Origin: Agrobacterium tumefaciens
GTDB taxonomy: Bacteria > Pseudomonadota > Alphaproteobacteria > Rhizobiales > Rhizobiaceae
Direction of reading: 5' to 3'
Length of the DNA stretch: 64,000 nt
Assembly: GCF_009649785.1 (NCBI RefSeq)
Contig: NZ_WJOK01000001.1
Span: 186,001-250,000, forward strand
Below are positions 26,714-37,082 of the stretch, piece by piece (the stretch's first letter is position 1; every line of letters begins with the position of its first letter). Below the pieces are notes generated by a model, which searched no databases, was not told the origin of the DNA, and saw only the letters and a program-made list of their open reading frames with translations. Position numbers and translations under genes: made by a program.

Positions 26714-27091
26714 ATGGCGCAAGTTACTGTTATGATCGACGGCAAGGCCTACCGCATGGCTTGCGAGGCAGGGCAGGAAGAGCACCTGACCGATCTCGCT
26801 ACCCGTTTTGACCGTTATGTGGGGCATCTAAAGAGCCAGTTCGGCGAAATCGGTGATCTGCGATTGACCGTCATGTCGGGCATCATGGTGATGGACGAAC
26901 TTTCCGAGCTCAACCGCAAGATCGAAAAGCTGGAGGGGGAAATAGCGTCCCTTTCTCGCAACCGCGACGGTATGGCCGAACACAAGGCAAGATCGGACGA
27001 GATGGTTGCCGTTGCCATCAGCGATCTGGCCGACCGTCTGAACGGTATTACCGAAAAACTCCTGGCGCGGCCAAAGCCTGCGGCGCATTGA
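26714..27091 (+). CDS. zapA: Cell division protein ZapA
   Basis: 125 aa. ZapA bundles FtsZ filaments at the division ring. The N-terminal globular part is AQVTVMIDGKAYRMACEAGQEEHLTDLA and RFDRYVGHLKSQ, followed by a coiled coil (LSELNRKIEKLEGEIASL). Good ribosome binding site AGGGAG. It is coupled by position to the DUF4164 gene and followed by the 6S RNA region, a common alphaproteobacterial order. Confidence 0.9.
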   Translation: MAQVTVMIDGKAYRMACEAGQEEHLTDLATRFDRYVGHLKSQFGEIGDLRLTVMSGIMVMDELSELNRKIEKLEGEIASLSRNRDGMAEHKARSDEMVAVAISDLADRLNGITEKLLARPKPAAH

Positions 27092-27119
27092 TCGCCGGCA
27101 AAGCTTTCCAGCAACAAAA

Positions 27120-27295
27120 TTCGTTCGTGGCCCTCTGGTGGTTTGGTTGGATACGTCCTATATCTAAGAGGCGTTCTGCGCTTCCCGACAGGAACCACAA
27201 TCCCTGGGGCCATACTCGATCCAAAGGGAGCTGTCCCTGGCCAGTCCCGTGGGGCTGGACACATGGCGCCCACCTACATTTGTAGGCACCCAGGA
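27120..27295 (+). ncRNA. ssrS: 6S RNA (boundaries approximate)
   Basis: A 455-bp gap follows zapA with no convincing protein gene. It contains a G/T-rich 5' half (CTCTGGTGGTTTGGTTGG, near 27133) and a C-rich 3' half with a CCTAC-atttg-TAGG hairpin near 27273. This is the usual look of the rod-shaped alphaproteobacterial 6S RNA, which binds RNA polymerase. Location directly behind zapA and before the 5-formyl-THF cyclo-ligase region is the conserved position. I could not fold it, so the ends are estimates. Confidence 0.7.
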
Positions 27296-27547
27296 TCGTA
27301 AATCTCCATCGGTCGCCGTGGATCGCACTTGAAGTTTCGGGTCACTCCCCGATTCTTCTTCTGACTCATATAGTGTCGACAGTTATTTTTCATTGCTGCC
27401 GGAGACGGCTTTTTTATGCTGCTGTCATTGCAATGGCGGAACAATTCCCTATTATCTCAATTGGTATGTCTGTCATGCCCTTTTTTTTGAAAGAGGGCGC
27501 TGCGGCCAAAACCGCGACGTGCCGTTCAACAGCCCAAAGAGCTAAAC

Positions 27548-28825
27548 TTGTTTACTGAAATTATGATCGTGGTCCTGCTCACCGTATTGAACGGTGTGCT
27601 TGCCATGTCCGAGCTTGCCGTTGTCTCCTCCAGACCGGCGAGGCTCAAGGTGCTTGCCGCGCACGGCAGCAAGGGCGCCACGATGGCGCTCGGTCTTTCC
27701 GAAAATCCCGGACGCTTTCTTTCCACGGTGCAGATCGGCATCACGCTGGTCGGCGTTCTCTCCGGTGCGTTTTCCGGCGCCACCCTCGGCGCCCGGTTCA
27801 CGGCATGGCTGTCGGTGCAGGGCGTCCCTGATCGGGTTGCCGATGCGTTGGGCGTGGGCTCCGTGGTCGTCGCCATCACGTATTTGTCGCTGATCGTCGG
27901 CGAACTGGTGCCGAAGCAGATTGCGCTGCGCGATCCGGAAAAGATCGCTGCCCGTGTTGCACCCACCATGGTGATGCTCTCTAAGGTCGGCGCGCCGCTG
28001 GTCTGGTTTCTCGACAAATCCGGCAAGGCCATCCTTGCGCTTCTCGGCCATAGCGGCACGTCCAATGCATCGGTCACGGATGACGAAATCCGCACGGTTC
28101 TGGCGGAAGCTCATAGCGCCGGCGTCATCGAAACCGAGGAATCGGCGATGATCACCAGCGTCATGCGCCTTGCCGACCGTAATGCCCGTGGCCTGATGAC
28201 GCCGCGCCGCGACGTGGAAGTCGTCGATATTGAAGACAGTGCGGAAGAAATCCGTGTTCAGCTTCGGGAAACGCAGCGTTCCCGCCTGCCCGTGCGCAAC
28301 GGCGCTTCCGATGAAATTCTCGGCGTGCTTTTCGCCAAGGACGCTTTCGATGCGCTGGCATCCGGCAAGGAGCTGAATGTGCGCGAGCTTCTGCGCGAAG
28401 TTCCCGTCGTCTCGGATCTGACGAGCGCTGTCGATGTCATCCAGTCATTGCGCCGTTCCACCGTGCATATGGTGCTGGTCTATGACGAATACGGCCATTT
28501 CGAAGGTATCGTCAGCTCTGGCGACGTCCTGGAAGCAATCACAGGTGCCTTCCAGGAAGACAATGACGAGGAGCCGGCGATCGTCGAGCGCGAGGACGGT
28601 TCGTTCCTCGTTGCCGGCTGGATGCCCGCCGATGAGTTCGCTTACCGCATGGGCTTCCAGATCGACGAAGACGCCGAGTTCGAGACCGTTGCCGGTCTGG
28701 TGCTTGACGAGTTCCGTCGCCTGCCGGAACTGGGCGAACACATCACCCGCAACGGCTGGCGTTTTGAGGTCATAGACCTTGATGGACACCGTATCGACAA
28801 GGTGCTCGTGAGCCGGGCTGCCTGA
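27548..28825 (+). CDS. CNNM/TlyC (hemolysin-like) membrane protein with CBS domains
   Basis: 425 aa. The DUF21 membrane domain spans about residues 1–165 with 3–4 TM segments (VVLLTVLNGVLAMSELAVVS at the start). Two CBS domains follow (LMTPRRDVEVVDIED and HMVLVYDEYGHFEGIVSSGDVLE). The C-terminus is a CorC/HlyC domain ending DGHRIDKVLVSR. The family is implicated in Mg2+/Co2+ efflux or homeostasis. The start appears to be TTG at 27548, which gives a full first helix. Its stop overlaps the next start (TGATG). Confidence 0.88.
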   Translation: MFTEIMIVVLLTVLNGVLAMSELAVVSSRPARLKVLAAHGSKGATMALGLSENPGRFLSTVQIGITLVGVLSGAFSGATLGARFTAWLSVQGVPDRVADALGVGSVVVAITYLSLIVGELVPKQIALRDPEKIAARVAPTMVMLSKVGAPLVWFLDKSGKAILALLGHSGTSNASVTDDEIRTVLAEAHSAGVIETEESAMITSVMRLADRNARGLMTPRRDVEVVDIEDSAEEIRVQLRETQRSRLPVRNGASDEILGVLFAKDAFDALASGKELNVRELLREVPVVSDLTSAVDVIQSLRRSTVHMVLVYDEYGHFEGIVSSGDVLEAITGAFQEDNDEEPAIVEREDGSFLVAGWMPADEFAYRMGFQIDEDAEFETVAGLVLDEFRRLPELGEHITRNGWRFEVIDLDGHRIDKVLVSRAA

Positions 28826-29406
28826 TGTCTGGCGACATCGCCGAAAAAGCAAGGCTGCGCGGCGAAAGGCTTGCCGCGCGTGATGCGTTGCCACAAGCCG
28901 AGCGTCAGCAAAAAAGCGAGGCGATGACGGCATATGGTGCATCTGCCATTCCGTTCTCGCCAGGTGCCGTTATTTCCGGTTTCATGCCCATCCGTTCAGA
29001 GGCCGATATTCGGCCGCTGATGGAGGCACTGCGGACAAGAGGCGGGCGCCTCGCCCTTCCCGTTGTGCTGAACCGGGAGACCATCGTTTTCCGCGCCTTT
29101 GATGCGGATGCACCGCTGGTGAAGACGGGCTTCGGCACGACCGGTCCGGCGGAGGACGCAGAAGTTCTCGATCCGGATATTCTGCTCGTCCCGCTCTCCG
29201 TCTTTGACGGGCAGGGTCAGCGTATCGGTTATGGCGCGGGTCATTATGATCGCGCTATTGCGAGATTGCACAGCAAAGGCCGAGCCCCCGTTCTCATCGG
29301 CGTCGCATTTGATTGTCAGGAAGTGCCATCCGTGCCGGCGGAGCCACATGACGTGCCGCTTCAGGCGGTTCTGACGGAGAGTGGCTTGCGCTGGTTTTCG
29401 GCGTAG
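28825..29406 (+). CDS. 5-formyltetrahydrofolate cyclo-ligase
   Basis: 193 aa. It converts 5-formyl-THF to 5,10-methenyl-THF with ATP. Signs are the N-terminal KARLRGERLAARDAL region, the nucleotide block GYGAGHYDRAI and late VPAEPHDVPLQAVLTE. Its ATG shares bases with the upstream stop (TGATG), so it is translationally coupled to the CNNM/TlyC gene. In many bacteria this gene follows zapA and 6S RNA; here the CNNM gene is inserted between. Confidence 0.9.
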   Translation: MSGDIAEKARLRGERLAARDALPQAERQQKSEAMTAYGASAIPFSPGAVISGFMPIRSEADIRPLMEALRTRGGRLALPVVLNRETIVFRAFDADAPLVKTGFGTTGPAEDAEVLDPDILLVPLSVFDGQGQRIGYGAGHYDRAIARLHSKGRAPVLIGVAFDCQEVPSVPAEPHDVPLQAVLTESGLRWFSA

Positions 29407-29511
29407 CCGTTGATGACCGGTCGGAAAAAGGCGCTTTAGCACTTTTTAAAAGATGGATTACCCGTTAGAGGGGACGGAATTTAGGAACATGCGCAAGATC
29501 GGGGCGGGTGA

Positions 29512-30336
29512 ATGAGGCTTCTTTTTCTCGGAGATATGGTTGGCAAGACCGGACGCACGGCTGTCTGGGACAGGTTGCCCGGGCTTATTTCCGATCTGAA
29601 GCTCGATTTCGTCATCGTTAATGGCGAAAACGCCGCCGGTGGTTTCGGCATCACCGAGGATATCTATCTCGAAACCATCAATGCCGGTGCGGATGTGGTG
29701 ACGACCGGCAACCATGTCTGGGACCAGAAGGAGGCCGTTTCCTTCTGCGAGCGCCATGACCAGTTCCTGCGGCCAGCCAATTATCCCGATGGTACGCCGG
29801 GCAAGGGCTCGGGCATCTTTTACGCCCGCAACGGTGCGCGTGTGCTTGTCGCCAACATCATGGGCCGGGTCTTCATGCATCCGGAACTGGACGATCCCTT
29901 CAAATCGGCGGAGAACATTCTCGCTGCCTGCCCGCTGAAGGAGCAGGCCGACGCCATCATCTTCGATTTCCACGCGGAAGCGACGAGCGAAAAACAGTGT
30001 TTCGGTCATTTCGTTGATGGACGTGCAAGCTTCGTCGTCGGCACCCACACCCATGTTCCGACTGCTGACGCCCAGATCTTGAACGGTGGCACGGCCTATA
30101 TGTCGGACGCCGGCATGTGCGGTGACTACGACAGCTCGCTTGGCATGGAAAAGGAAGAGCCGATCAACCGCTTCATTTCCAAAATGCCGAAGGGCCGTTT
30201 CGAAGCCGCCAGTGGACCTGCGACGATCTGCGGCGTCGGCGTCGAGATTTCCGACCGGACCGGCCTTGCGGAAAAGATCGCACCGCTGCGAATTGGCCCG
30301 AGGCTCTCCGAAACCCTCCCGTCCTTCTGGGCGTGA
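29512..30336 (+). CDS. YmdB-type metallophosphoesterase (TIGR00282)
   Basis: 274 aa. Binuclear metal phosphodiesterase family; Bacillus YmdB hydrolyses 2',3'-cyclic nucleotides. Ligand positions are present: FLGDMVGKTGR, VNGENAAGG, TTGNHVWDQKE, FDFHAEATSEKQ and GTHTHVPTAD. It has the characteristic C-terminal ISDRTGLAEKIAPLR. Start ATG 29512. It lies 105 bp after the folate enzyme gene on the same strand, possibly in the same transcript. Confidence 0.9.
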   Translation: MRLLFLGDMVGKTGRTAVWDRLPGLISDLKLDFVIVNGENAAGGFGITEDIYLETINAGADVVTTGNHVWDQKEAVSFCERHDQFLRPANYPDGTPGKGSGIFYARNGARVLVANIMGRVFMHPELDDPFKSAENILAACPLKEQADAIIFDFHAEATSEKQCFGHFVDGRASFVVGTHTHVPTADAQILNGGTAYMSDAGMCGDYDSSLGMEKEEPINRFISKMPKGRFEAASGPATICGVGVEISDRTGLAEKIAPLRIGPRLSETLPSFWA

Positions 30337-30463
30337 GCTTTCGGCTTCTAGCGCTCATCATCCGTTCACAATGACGAGATCGTGAGCGTTCCGCCGCTGT
30401 TGGCGCTGGACGCCCTGCAAAACCTGCCTCATCTTCCTTTCTTCGCAAGTTCGAGGGAGTGGC

Positions 30464-31306
30464 ATGATGCTGCGCGTGCTAATGCTTGCAATGGCCGGAC
30501 TGGTTGCGTGCGCGGGAGCGGCCTTTTCCCAGGCTGGAAGCCGCCCTCCCGTCAGCCAGTGCCAGGCAATCGCCCGCAACATTCCCGGCGTCATGTTCGC
30601 CAGCTTCAAACCGGCAGGTGCCCAGCTGGCGCAGGCCACGGCTAAGGAAGAGGTGAAGATCAGCTTCATCGGCCATTCCACCTATCTCATCGAAAGTCCT
30701 GGCGGCGTGACGATCGCCACAGATTATAATGGCGTCTATCGCCCACCGGTCACGCCGACAGTGGTGACGATGAACCGGGCGCATATGACGCATTTCACTC
30801 TTAGTCCGGATCCGGCCATTCAGCATGTGCTGCACGGTTGGAGCGATACGCCCGGAGAAAAGGCCGAGCACAAGCTTCTGGTCGGTGATGTCTATATCCG
30901 CAACGTCGCGACTGACATTCGCAACCGCTGGGGCGATTACGAATCCTTTCAGGAAAACGGCAATTCCATTTTCATCTTCGAGGTTGCGGGGCTGTGTATC
31001 GGCCATCTCGGCCATCTGCATCACGAACTGACGGACAAGCATTATGCCGAAATCGGTCGTCTGGATGTGCTGATGGTTCCAGTGGATGGTGGTTTGACGA
31101 TGGGGGCCGACAGCATGAGCCGCGTGGTCAAGCGCCTGCGCTCCGCACTGATCTTGCCCATGCACCGCACCGGGCCGCCGTTGGAGCAGTTTCTGACGAT
31201 GTTTGGGGAAAGCTTCCAGATCGCCTACGCAAAAGATGCGATCATCCGGGTCTCAATGAGGAACCTTCCCCGCCAGCCGCAGATACTGGTGCCAAAAGGC
31301 ATGTAG
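30464..31306 (+). CDS. Secreted MBL-fold metallo-hydrolase-like protein
   Basis: 280 aa. A signal peptide (VLMLAMAGLVACAGAAFSQA) precedes a metallo-beta-lactamase-fold domain beginning SFIGHSTYLIES. The usual HxHxDH metal motif is altered to NRAHMTHFT, though later His positions (GHLGHLHHEL and ILPMHR) and VDGG are kept. It probably is a periplasmic member of a UPF0173-like group with modified metal site. Start codons ATG 30464/30467 have a GGGAG ribosome binding site. Convergent with the stress-protein gene. Substrate unknown. Confidence 0.78.
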   Translation: MMLRVLMLAMAGLVACAGAAFSQAGSRPPVSQCQAIARNIPGVMFASFKPAGAQLAQATAKEEVKISFIGHSTYLIESPGGVTIATDYNGVYRPPVTPTVVTMNRAHMTHFTLSPDPAIQHVLHGWSDTPGEKAEHKLLVGDVYIRNVATDIRNRWGDYESFQENGNSIFIFEVAGLCIGHLGHLHHELTDKHYAEIGRLDVLMVPVDGGLTMGADSMSRVVKRLRSALILPMHRTGPPLEQFLTMFGESFQIAYAKDAIIRVSMRNLPRQPQILVPKGM

Positions 31307-31343
31307 TAAAGCGACCGGCGAGGAAAGTCGGGGGAGTCGTATC

Positions 31344-31847
31344 TCAGGCGAAGGCGAGGTGCTGGCGAACGCCGACATCAGGCATTTTATCGTCGGACAT
31401 ATTGGCCTTGGCGATTTCCCAGCCGAATTTTAGCGTGCTGTCAGTCGAGGCCCAGATTTCCGCGTCGTCAACATGCAGCGCCAGCATCGTCAGTTGCGGA
31501 TCGCTCTTACCGTGCTCGTACCAGGCTGCGGTTACGGAGTTCCAGTATTCTTCGATCTTTGTCCTGTCGTCGCGCGCCTCGAGCACACCCGAGAGGCAGG
31601 CGTGATAATCATGGTCCTTGCCGACGACACAAAAATGCGCCCGCGAACCCGGCTTCAGCGTTTTGACGAGATCGGTGTCTTTCTTGGAGAAAAACCAGAT
31701 CGTGTTGGTCTTGGGGTCGGCGTGCGGTGCCATCGGCTGCATATGATTGTGCAGGCCCTCGAGGCCAAGCATGCCGGCATGGACCGAATTGACCTCATCC
31801 CAGAGCTGGCGGGCAGGGTTTTCTCTTGCTTCAGTCAGGCTGACCAT
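31344..31847 (-). CDS. Pyridoxamine 5'-phosphate oxidase-like general stress protein
   Basis: 167 aa. Split-barrel FMN-binding family related to Bacillus general stress protein 26. Features are [20 protein letters not shown] (substrate/FMN strand), [18 protein letters not shown] and [18 protein letters not shown]. These proteins bind FMN or F420 and reduce small molecules; precise role unknown. GGAGG ribosome binding site lies before the ATG. Confidence 0.85.
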   Translation of the reverse strand: MVSLTEARENPARQLWDEVNSVHAGMLGLEGLHNHMQPMAPHADPKTNTIWFFSKKDTDLVKTLKPGSRAHFCVVGKDHDYHACLSGVLEARDDRTKIEEYWNSVTAAWYEHGKSDPQLTMLALHVDDAEIWASTDSTLKFGWEIAKANMSDDKMPDVGVRQHLAFA

Positions 31848-32047
31848 GTGTTTCCTCCGTTGGGTTTGCTGCGGCGACCGGGAGGGTGAAAAATGTCCCG
31901 CTCTTCCGCTTTCATTGTCAAAACGAAAAGCGGATAAATCAGTTCCTTATATTCTTGCGGCCAAGAGAAAGCGCTTGCGGGCTTGAACGGCGGGCATATC
32001 GCACTTATAAGGCCCGCAATCTCCAAATTAAGACAATCAGGTTTTCC

Positions 32048-32794
32048 ATGGCTGGTCATTCACAGTTCAAGAACATCATGCACCGCAAGGGCAAGCAGGA
32101 CTCCGTTCGGTCCAAAATGTTTTCCAAGCTTGCGCGTGAAATCACCGTTGCGGCAAAGGCGGGCATGCCCGACCCGAACATGAACGCGCGCCTGCGCCTG
32201 GCAATTCAGAACGCCAAGGCCCAGTCCATGCCGAAGGACAATATCGAGCGCGCGATCAAGAAAGCTTCCGGTGCAGACAGCGAAAACTACGATGAGGTCC
32301 GTTACGAGGGTTACGGCCCGGGTGGCGTCGCGGTCGTCGTCGAGGCCTTGACCGACAACCGCAACCGCACCGCCTCCAACGTCCGCTCCATCTTCACCAA
32401 GGCTGGTGGCGCACTCGGCGAAACCGGATCGGTTTCCTTCTCCTTCGACCGCGTCGGTGAGATCACTTACAAGGCCGAAGTCGGCGATGCCGACAAGGTC
32501 ATGGAAGCGGCTATCGAAGCTGGTGCCGACGATGTCGAATCTTCTGAGGACGGTCACACCATCATCTGCGGTTTCGAGGCGATGAACGAGGTTTCCAAGG
32601 CGCTGGAAGGCGTGCTCGGCGAAGCTGAAAGCGTCAAGGCCATCTGGAAGCCGCAGAACACGGTGCCGGTGGATGAGGAAAAGGCGCAGTCGCTGATGAA
32701 GCTCATCGACAATCTCGAAGACGATGACGACGTGCAGAGCGTCTATTCCAACTTCGAAGTTTCGGAAGAAATTCTCGCCAAGCTTTCCGCCTGA
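32048..32794 (+). CDS. yebC: YebC/PmpR family protein (TACO1-like)
   Basis: 248 aa. N-terminus [18 protein letters not shown] and [18 protein letters not shown] are the family signature. YebC proteins help ribosomes through polyproline stretches and some act as transcription regulators. The start at 32048 is the family start; the frame upstream is not coding. In many proteobacteria yebC precedes ruvC. Here a flavin monooxygenase and a chemoreceptor gene on the minus strand separate it from ruvCAB. A strong terminator follows. Confidence 0.95.
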   Translation: MAGHSQFKNIMHRKGKQDSVRSKMFSKLAREITVAAKAGMPDPNMNARLRLAIQNAKAQSMPKDNIERAIKKASGADSENYDEVRYEGYGPGGVAVVVEALTDNRNRTASNVRSIFTKAGGALGETGSVSFSFDRVGEITYKAEVGDADKVMEAAIEAGADDVESSEDGHTIICGFEAMNEVSKALEGVLGEAESVKAIWKPQNTVPVDEEKAQSLMKLIDNLEDDDDVQSVYSNFEVSEEILAKLSA

Positions 32795-32805
32795 CGGTTC
32801 AGACT

Positions 32806-32844
32806 AAAAAAAGCCCCGGCAGCGTCATCGCTCCGGGGCTTTTT
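32806..32844. terminator. Bidirectional terminator between yebC and the LLM-type gene
   Basis: AAAAAGCCCCGG...CCGGGGCTTTTT hairpin with an A run before and a T run after; it serves both converging genes. Confidence 0.9.
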
Positions 32845-32846
32845 GT

Positions 32847-33848
32847 TTAGGCGGCCTTCCTGATGGAGGTCCGCACATCGGCGAAGATCTCCACGGATCG
32901 CAGCCGTTTTTCGATATTGTGGATCGGCATCGAGACGATCAGTTCGTCGGCCTGCGTTTCGGCGAGGAAGCCGTCGAGGTGGCGTCCGATTGTTTCAGGC
33001 GAGCCGACGGCGGCGAAACGCAAGGTATGTTCCACCGAAAAACGCTCCATCTCGTTCCAGTGGTCGTCCATGCTGTGAACCGGCTTGGGGAACGGGACGC
33101 GTACATTGCGGCGCAGGTTGACGAATTGCTGCTGTGACGAGGTGAAGAGATATTGCGCTTCCTCGTCGGTATCGGCGCCGACTCCCATCACTCCAACCAT
33201 CACATAGGGCTTGTCCAGCGTCGCAGAGGGCTGGAAGCGCTCGCGATAGATATGGATCGCCTCCATCAGCATGTCAGGCGCAAAATGCGACGCAAAGGAA
33301 TAGGGCAGGCCGAGTGCCGCTGCCAGATGCGCGCTATAGGTGCTTGAGCCAAGCAACCAGAGCGGCACGTGCGAATTCATGCCGGGCACGGCAAGGATCG
33401 CCTGATCCTGCTGGGGCTGGCCAAGGTACTGCTGGAGCTCGATGATGTCGTGCGGGAAGTTCTCCGCACCGGCATCAAGATTGCGGCGCAGCGCCCTTGC
33501 CGTCCGCATATCGGTTCCCGGCGCGCGGCCAAGTCCGAGATCGACCCGGCCAGGCAACAGTGCCGCCAGCGTGCCGAATTGTTCGGCAATGACGAGCGGG
33601 GAGTGGTTAGGCAGCATGATGCCGCCTGAACCGACGCGAATATGTTTCGTGGCGGCACCAACATGGGCGATCACGAGCGATGTGGCTGCGCTCGCAATAC
33701 CAGGCATGCCATGGTGCTCCGCAAGCCAGATGCGGTTGTAACCGTGGTCTTCAGCCTTGATCGCCATGCGGCGAGAATTTTCAAGCGCCTGGCTGACGCT
33801 CTCGCCTTCGCCGATTGGCGAAAGGTCGAGAATGGAAAAGGGGATCAT
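32847..33848 (-). CDS. LLM-class flavin-dependent oxidoreductase
   Basis: 333 aa, luciferase-like monooxygenase fold. N-terminus [20 protein letters not shown] and [18 protein letters not shown] are the MsnO8/YhbW-type group signature; mid-protein [14 protein letters not shown] is conserved FMN-site sequence. It would use FMNH2 and O2 on an unknown substrate. GGAGCG ribosome binding site before ATG 33848. Monocistronic and convergent with yebC. Confidence 0.88.
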   Translation of the reverse strand: MIPFSILDLSPIGEGESVSQALENSRRMAIKAEDHGYNRIWLAEHHGMPGIASAATSLVIAHVGAATKHIRVGSGGIMLPNHSPLVIAEQFGTLAALLPGRVDLGLGRAPGTDMRTARALRRNLDAGAENFPHDIIELQQYLGQPQQDQAILAVPGMNSHVPLWLLGSSTYSAHLAAALGLPYSFASHFAPDMLMEAIHIYRERFQPSATLDKPYVMVGVMGVGADTDEEAQYLFTSSQQQFVNLRRNVRVPFPKPVHSMDDHWNEMERFSVEHTLRFAAVGSPETIGRHLDGFLAETQADELIVSMPIHNIEKRLRSVEIFADVRTSIRKAA

Positions 33849-33940
33849 CCAACGCTCCTACACAAATTCTGTCTTTGATGCGGATGTAAGGCGCGTGTCC
33901 CGATTTACCATAGAAGTCGCGCAGAATTGAAGGATGGTTC

Positions 33941-33970
33941 AAAAAAATTGGGGCCTCGAAAGAGGCCCCT
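33941..33970 (-). terminator. Terminator of the chemoreceptor gene
   Basis: GGGGCCTC-gaaa-GAGGCCCC with a tetraloop; on the minus strand it is followed by AATTTTTTT. Confidence 0.88.
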
Positions 33971-33980
33971 TTTCATTTTT

Positions 33981-36290
33981 TTAGCCCGCTCGACGGAATT
34001 GCCGGGTTTCGCGATGGTCTGGAGGTTGCCGGTCGGAAGCGAGCACGAATTGTCCGAGCCTGCCGTCCATCTCTCCCGCCTCGGAAGCGAGATTGTGAAT
34101 GGCCGCCGTCGTCTCCTCCACCATGGCGGCGTTTTGCTGGGTCATGGTGTCGAGACTGGTGACGGTGCTGTTGATTTCAGCAAGCGTATGCGCCTCCTCG
34201 CGGGTGGATTCCATGATCTCTTCGATGCGGGAACTGATGGTCTGCACGTGCTTGCCGATGCCGGTTAGCGAGGCCCCCGCCTTTTCGACCAGTGCCACGC
34301 CGGTGGAAACCTCGTCGGTGGAGCGCTTCAGCAGGCTGGTGATTTCTTTTGCGGCGGCGGCCGAGCGTTGTGCCAGCTCGCGCACCTCCTGCGCCACAAC
34401 GGCAAAACCCTTGCCGGCCTCGCCCGCACGCGCGGCTTCCACACCTGCGTTCAGGGCGAGAAGGTTGGTCTGGAAGGCGATTTCATCGATAACGCCGATG
34501 ATCTGGTTGATCTGGCGCGACGAGGTCTGGATCGCTTCCATGGCGGCGATGGTCTGCTCCATGACGTGGCTGGACGCAGTGGCCTGCGTACTGGCGTCGC
34601 GGGCGATCCGTGTTGCCTGTTCGGCACGTTCGATCTGGTCGCGGACGGCTTCGGTGATTGCCTTGATGGCGCTTGCCGTCTCGGTAATGGAGGCGGCCTG
34701 CCGTTCAGTGCGCTCAGCGAGCTGGTCTGCACCTACCCGCATTTCCTCCGAGCCGCCGCGAACGGCGGCGGAATTGCCGCCGATGGCCTGCATGGTCTCG
34801 CTGAGCCTTGCAAGCGCCGTATTGAAGTTGTGGCGCAGACTTTCAAGATCGTCTGGGAAGACAGTCTCAATGCGATAGGCGAGATTGCCGCTTGCCAGTC
34901 GATCCAGCCCTTCGTCAAGAGAACGCACGACCATTTGCAGCGTGCCGGCCTCGGCCTCTCGTTCCGCAAGATGTGCGCGGCGTGCCGTTTCGGCTTCCTC
35001 GCGCGTGCGGGACGTGGTCGCTTCCATTTCCCGCTGCAAAATGAGTTTTTCACGGAAACTGCCAAGCGCGCGCGCCATGCGGCCGATCTCGTCCTTGCGG
35101 TCCTGATTGCCGATCTCGGCATCGAGACGGCCTGCCGCCACTTCGCCAGTCAGCCCGGCCAGCTTCTCCAGCGGTGCGAACAGGCGCCGTGCAAAAAAGG
35201 CGGTTGCCGCGCACATGGCTGCCAGAACGCAAAGGCCGATGACGGCTAACGTGCCGGCAATCGAAATGGAACCGGCGTTCAACTCGCTGCGCAACATGCT
35301 TTCCACCGCGAGGTATTTTTCACCGGCAAACGAGAAGGCGCGGGCATAGGCATTGGCTTCGCCGTCCGGACGGTTGATCTTGGCAATCGTCATGCCGGAC
35401 GTATTAAGTGCTTGTGCATGGAAGGCATAGATTGCCGGATTAAGGCTGACGAGACCGTTGCCATCCACGCCCAGAACCTTGCCATCGGCGGAAACGATCG
35501 CGGATTGTTCGGAGCTGCCGGCGGAGATGCCTTTCGCGAGGATCTGGCTGAAGACCTCTTGTTTGACGCGGAAGAGAACGATGCCCTTGAACGCACCGAA
35601 TTTGACTACCGGAATACCGAAATAGATGCCGGCCTCTTTAGTCGCGGCGTCGATGCGCAGACCGGAGAAACTCGTCTGCGCCACGTCGTTCACGGCTTTT
35701 CCTGCGTTGGTGGCTCCGCGCGCAAAAGCAGCCCCAAGGCCGCTATCCGCCCAGGCGCCACCCGTGACGGTTTCCCCGAAAGCCGGTCCTTTCAGATAGG
35801 AGTAATAAACCGTGCCGGCCGGATCGATGAATAGAACATCGCTGAATGGGGTTCCCTTGAGGTAGCCGCCGATATCCGTCTGGGTTTTTTCATGGGTGGA
35901 ATAATAAAAGCCGCTCGGATTTTCGGGCTTGATGAGCTTTTCTTTCTCTCCGTAGGGGTTCTCCTTGACGAAGACGCGTTGCAGTTCCGCCTTTGCGTCG
36001 CCGGAACTCTTCTGCACGGTGCCCCAGCCGCTGCGCATGGAAACTACCGCCATTTGCAGGGATTCGATCTTGGCGATGGAATCCGCCTGCGTTTCAAGCT
36101 GCTCAAGGCGTTCCTGCAGCATATCGCCCCTGAAGACGAGAATGCTCTCCATGGATTTCGACGCCTGTTCCTCGAGAACGCCGCTGCTGCTTTGATAGCC
36201 GAGAAGCGTGAGAGCCCCGGTCGAGATCGTCATCAGCGCAAGGAAAATCACGAGCACTTTGGTGGATATGGAATGAAAACGGTTCAGCAT
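33981..36290 (-). CDS. Methyl-accepting chemotaxis protein
   Basis: 769 aa. TM1 is at about residues 8–30 ([20 protein letters not shown]). A large periplasmic sensor (about 30–350, Cache-like by layout) is followed by TM2 near residue 360 ([19 protein letters not shown]), a HAMP domain, a second HAMP-like linker and a cytoplasmic signalling domain. The hairpin tip is [22 protein letters not shown], perfectly typical. No CheR-binding pentapeptide is at the C-terminus. Start MLNRFHSIS at 36290. No che genes adjacent. Ligand unknown. Confidence 0.9.
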   Translation of the reverse strand: MLNRFHSISTKVLVIFLALMTISTGALTLLGYQSSSGVLEEQASKSMESILVFRGDMLQERLEQLETQADSIAKIESLQMAVVSMRSGWGTVQKSSGDAKAELQRVFVKENPYGEKEKLIKPENPSGFYYSTHEKTQTDIGGYLKGTPFSDVLFIDPAGTVYYSYLKGPAFGETVTGGAWADSGLGAAFARGATNAGKAVNDVAQTSFSGLRIDAATKEAGIYFGIPVVKFGAFKGIVLFRVKQEVFSQILAKGISAGSSEQSAIVSADGKVLGVDGNGLVSLNPAIYAFHAQALNTSGMTIAKINRPDGEANAYARAFSFAGEKYLAVESMLRSELNAGSISIAGTLAVIGLCVLAAMCAATAFFARRLFAPLEKLAGLTGEVAAGRLDAEIGNQDRKDEIGRMARALGSFREKLILQREMEATTSRTREEAETARRAHLAEREAEAGTLQMVVRSLDEGLDRLASGNLAYRIETVFPDDLESLRHNFNTALARLSETMQAIGGNSAAVRGGSEEMRVGADQLAERTERQAASITETASAIKAITEAVRDQIERAEQATRIARDASTQATASSHVMEQTIAAMEAIQTSSRQINQIIGVIDEIAFQTNLLALNAGVEAARAGEAGKGFAVVAQEVRELAQRSAAAAKEITSLLKRSTDEVSTGVALVEKAGASLTGIGKHVQTISSRIEEIMESTREEAHTLAEINSTVTSLDTMTQQNAAMVEETTAAIHNLASEAGEMDGRLGQFVLASDRQPPDHRETRQFRRAG

Positions 36291-36538
36291 GGCCGATGCA
36301 GCCCTTAATGCCGTATCACTTCCCGCACCATGCATTGATGGCGCCACCGGATGGCTGATATGGCGAAAATATTGCGCTGCGGATCATCATGTCCGCAGCT
36401 CCCCTTTTTTGATTTTGTGCGGGAACAATGCGGTACGCGGTTTAAGCAGAGGTAAATGCTGCACTGCAAATTTGATCAATGTTGTCGTTTTGTTCACTTA
36501 TCGCTGGCAGGGTCGCAGCCGAAAAGATAGGGTGGCTT

Positions 36539-37051
36539 ATGCAAAAGACGATTCGAATCATCGGTATCGACCCCGGGTTGCGGCGCACCGGATGGGGTGT
36601 CATCGAAACCTTCGGCAACAGCCTTCGGTTTGTCGCTTCCGGCACGGTGACATCGGATGGTGATATGGATCTCGCCTCCCGCCTGTGCCAGCTGCATGAT
36701 GGGCTGGCGGATACTGTTCACAGCTATCAACCCGATGAGGCGGCGGTGGAGCAGACGTTCGTAAACAAGGATGCTGTCGCCACGCTGAAGCTCGGTCAGG
36801 CGCGCGGCATTGCCATGCTGGTTCCGGCGCGGGCAGGGTTGCCTGTTTTCGAGTATGCGCCGAACGCGGTCAAAAAAGCCGTCATAGGTGTTGGGCACGG
36901 CGAAAAGCAGCAAATCCACATGATGCTGAAAATCCTGATGCCGAAAGCAGAATTCAAGGGTAACGATGCGGCGGACGCCTTGGCGATCGCAATCTGCCAC
37001 GCCCATAATCGCGGCGGCGACAGGATGGCGCGGCTATTGGCAGCCGGTTGA
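36539..37051 (+). CDS. ruvC: Holliday junction resolvase RuvC
   Basis: 170 aa. RuvC cuts Holliday junctions symmetrically. [18 protein letters not shown] has the first catalytic Asp; [23 protein letters not shown] carries the catalytic Glu; [17 protein letters not shown] and [15 protein letters not shown] bring the last acidic residues. The start is ATG 36539 (MQKTIRIIG); the longer frame to 36479 is unrelated. First gene of ruvC–ruvA–ruvB. Confidence 0.95.
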   Translation: MQKTIRIIGIDPGLRRTGWGVIETFGNSLRFVASGTVTSDGDMDLASRLCQLHDGLADTVHSYQPDEAAVEQTFVNKDAVATLKLGQARGIAMLVPARAGLPVFEYAPNAVKKAVIGVGHGEKQQIHMMLKILMPKAEFKGNDAADALAIAICHAHNRGGDRMARLLAAG

Positions 37052-37082
37052 ATATTGAAGTCTCATTGCAGCGGGCGGCATC

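Noticed and set aside
31886-32794. Longer start for YebC
   Set aside because: The family begins at MAGHSQFKN (32048); the upstream extension is Arg-rich non-family sequence.
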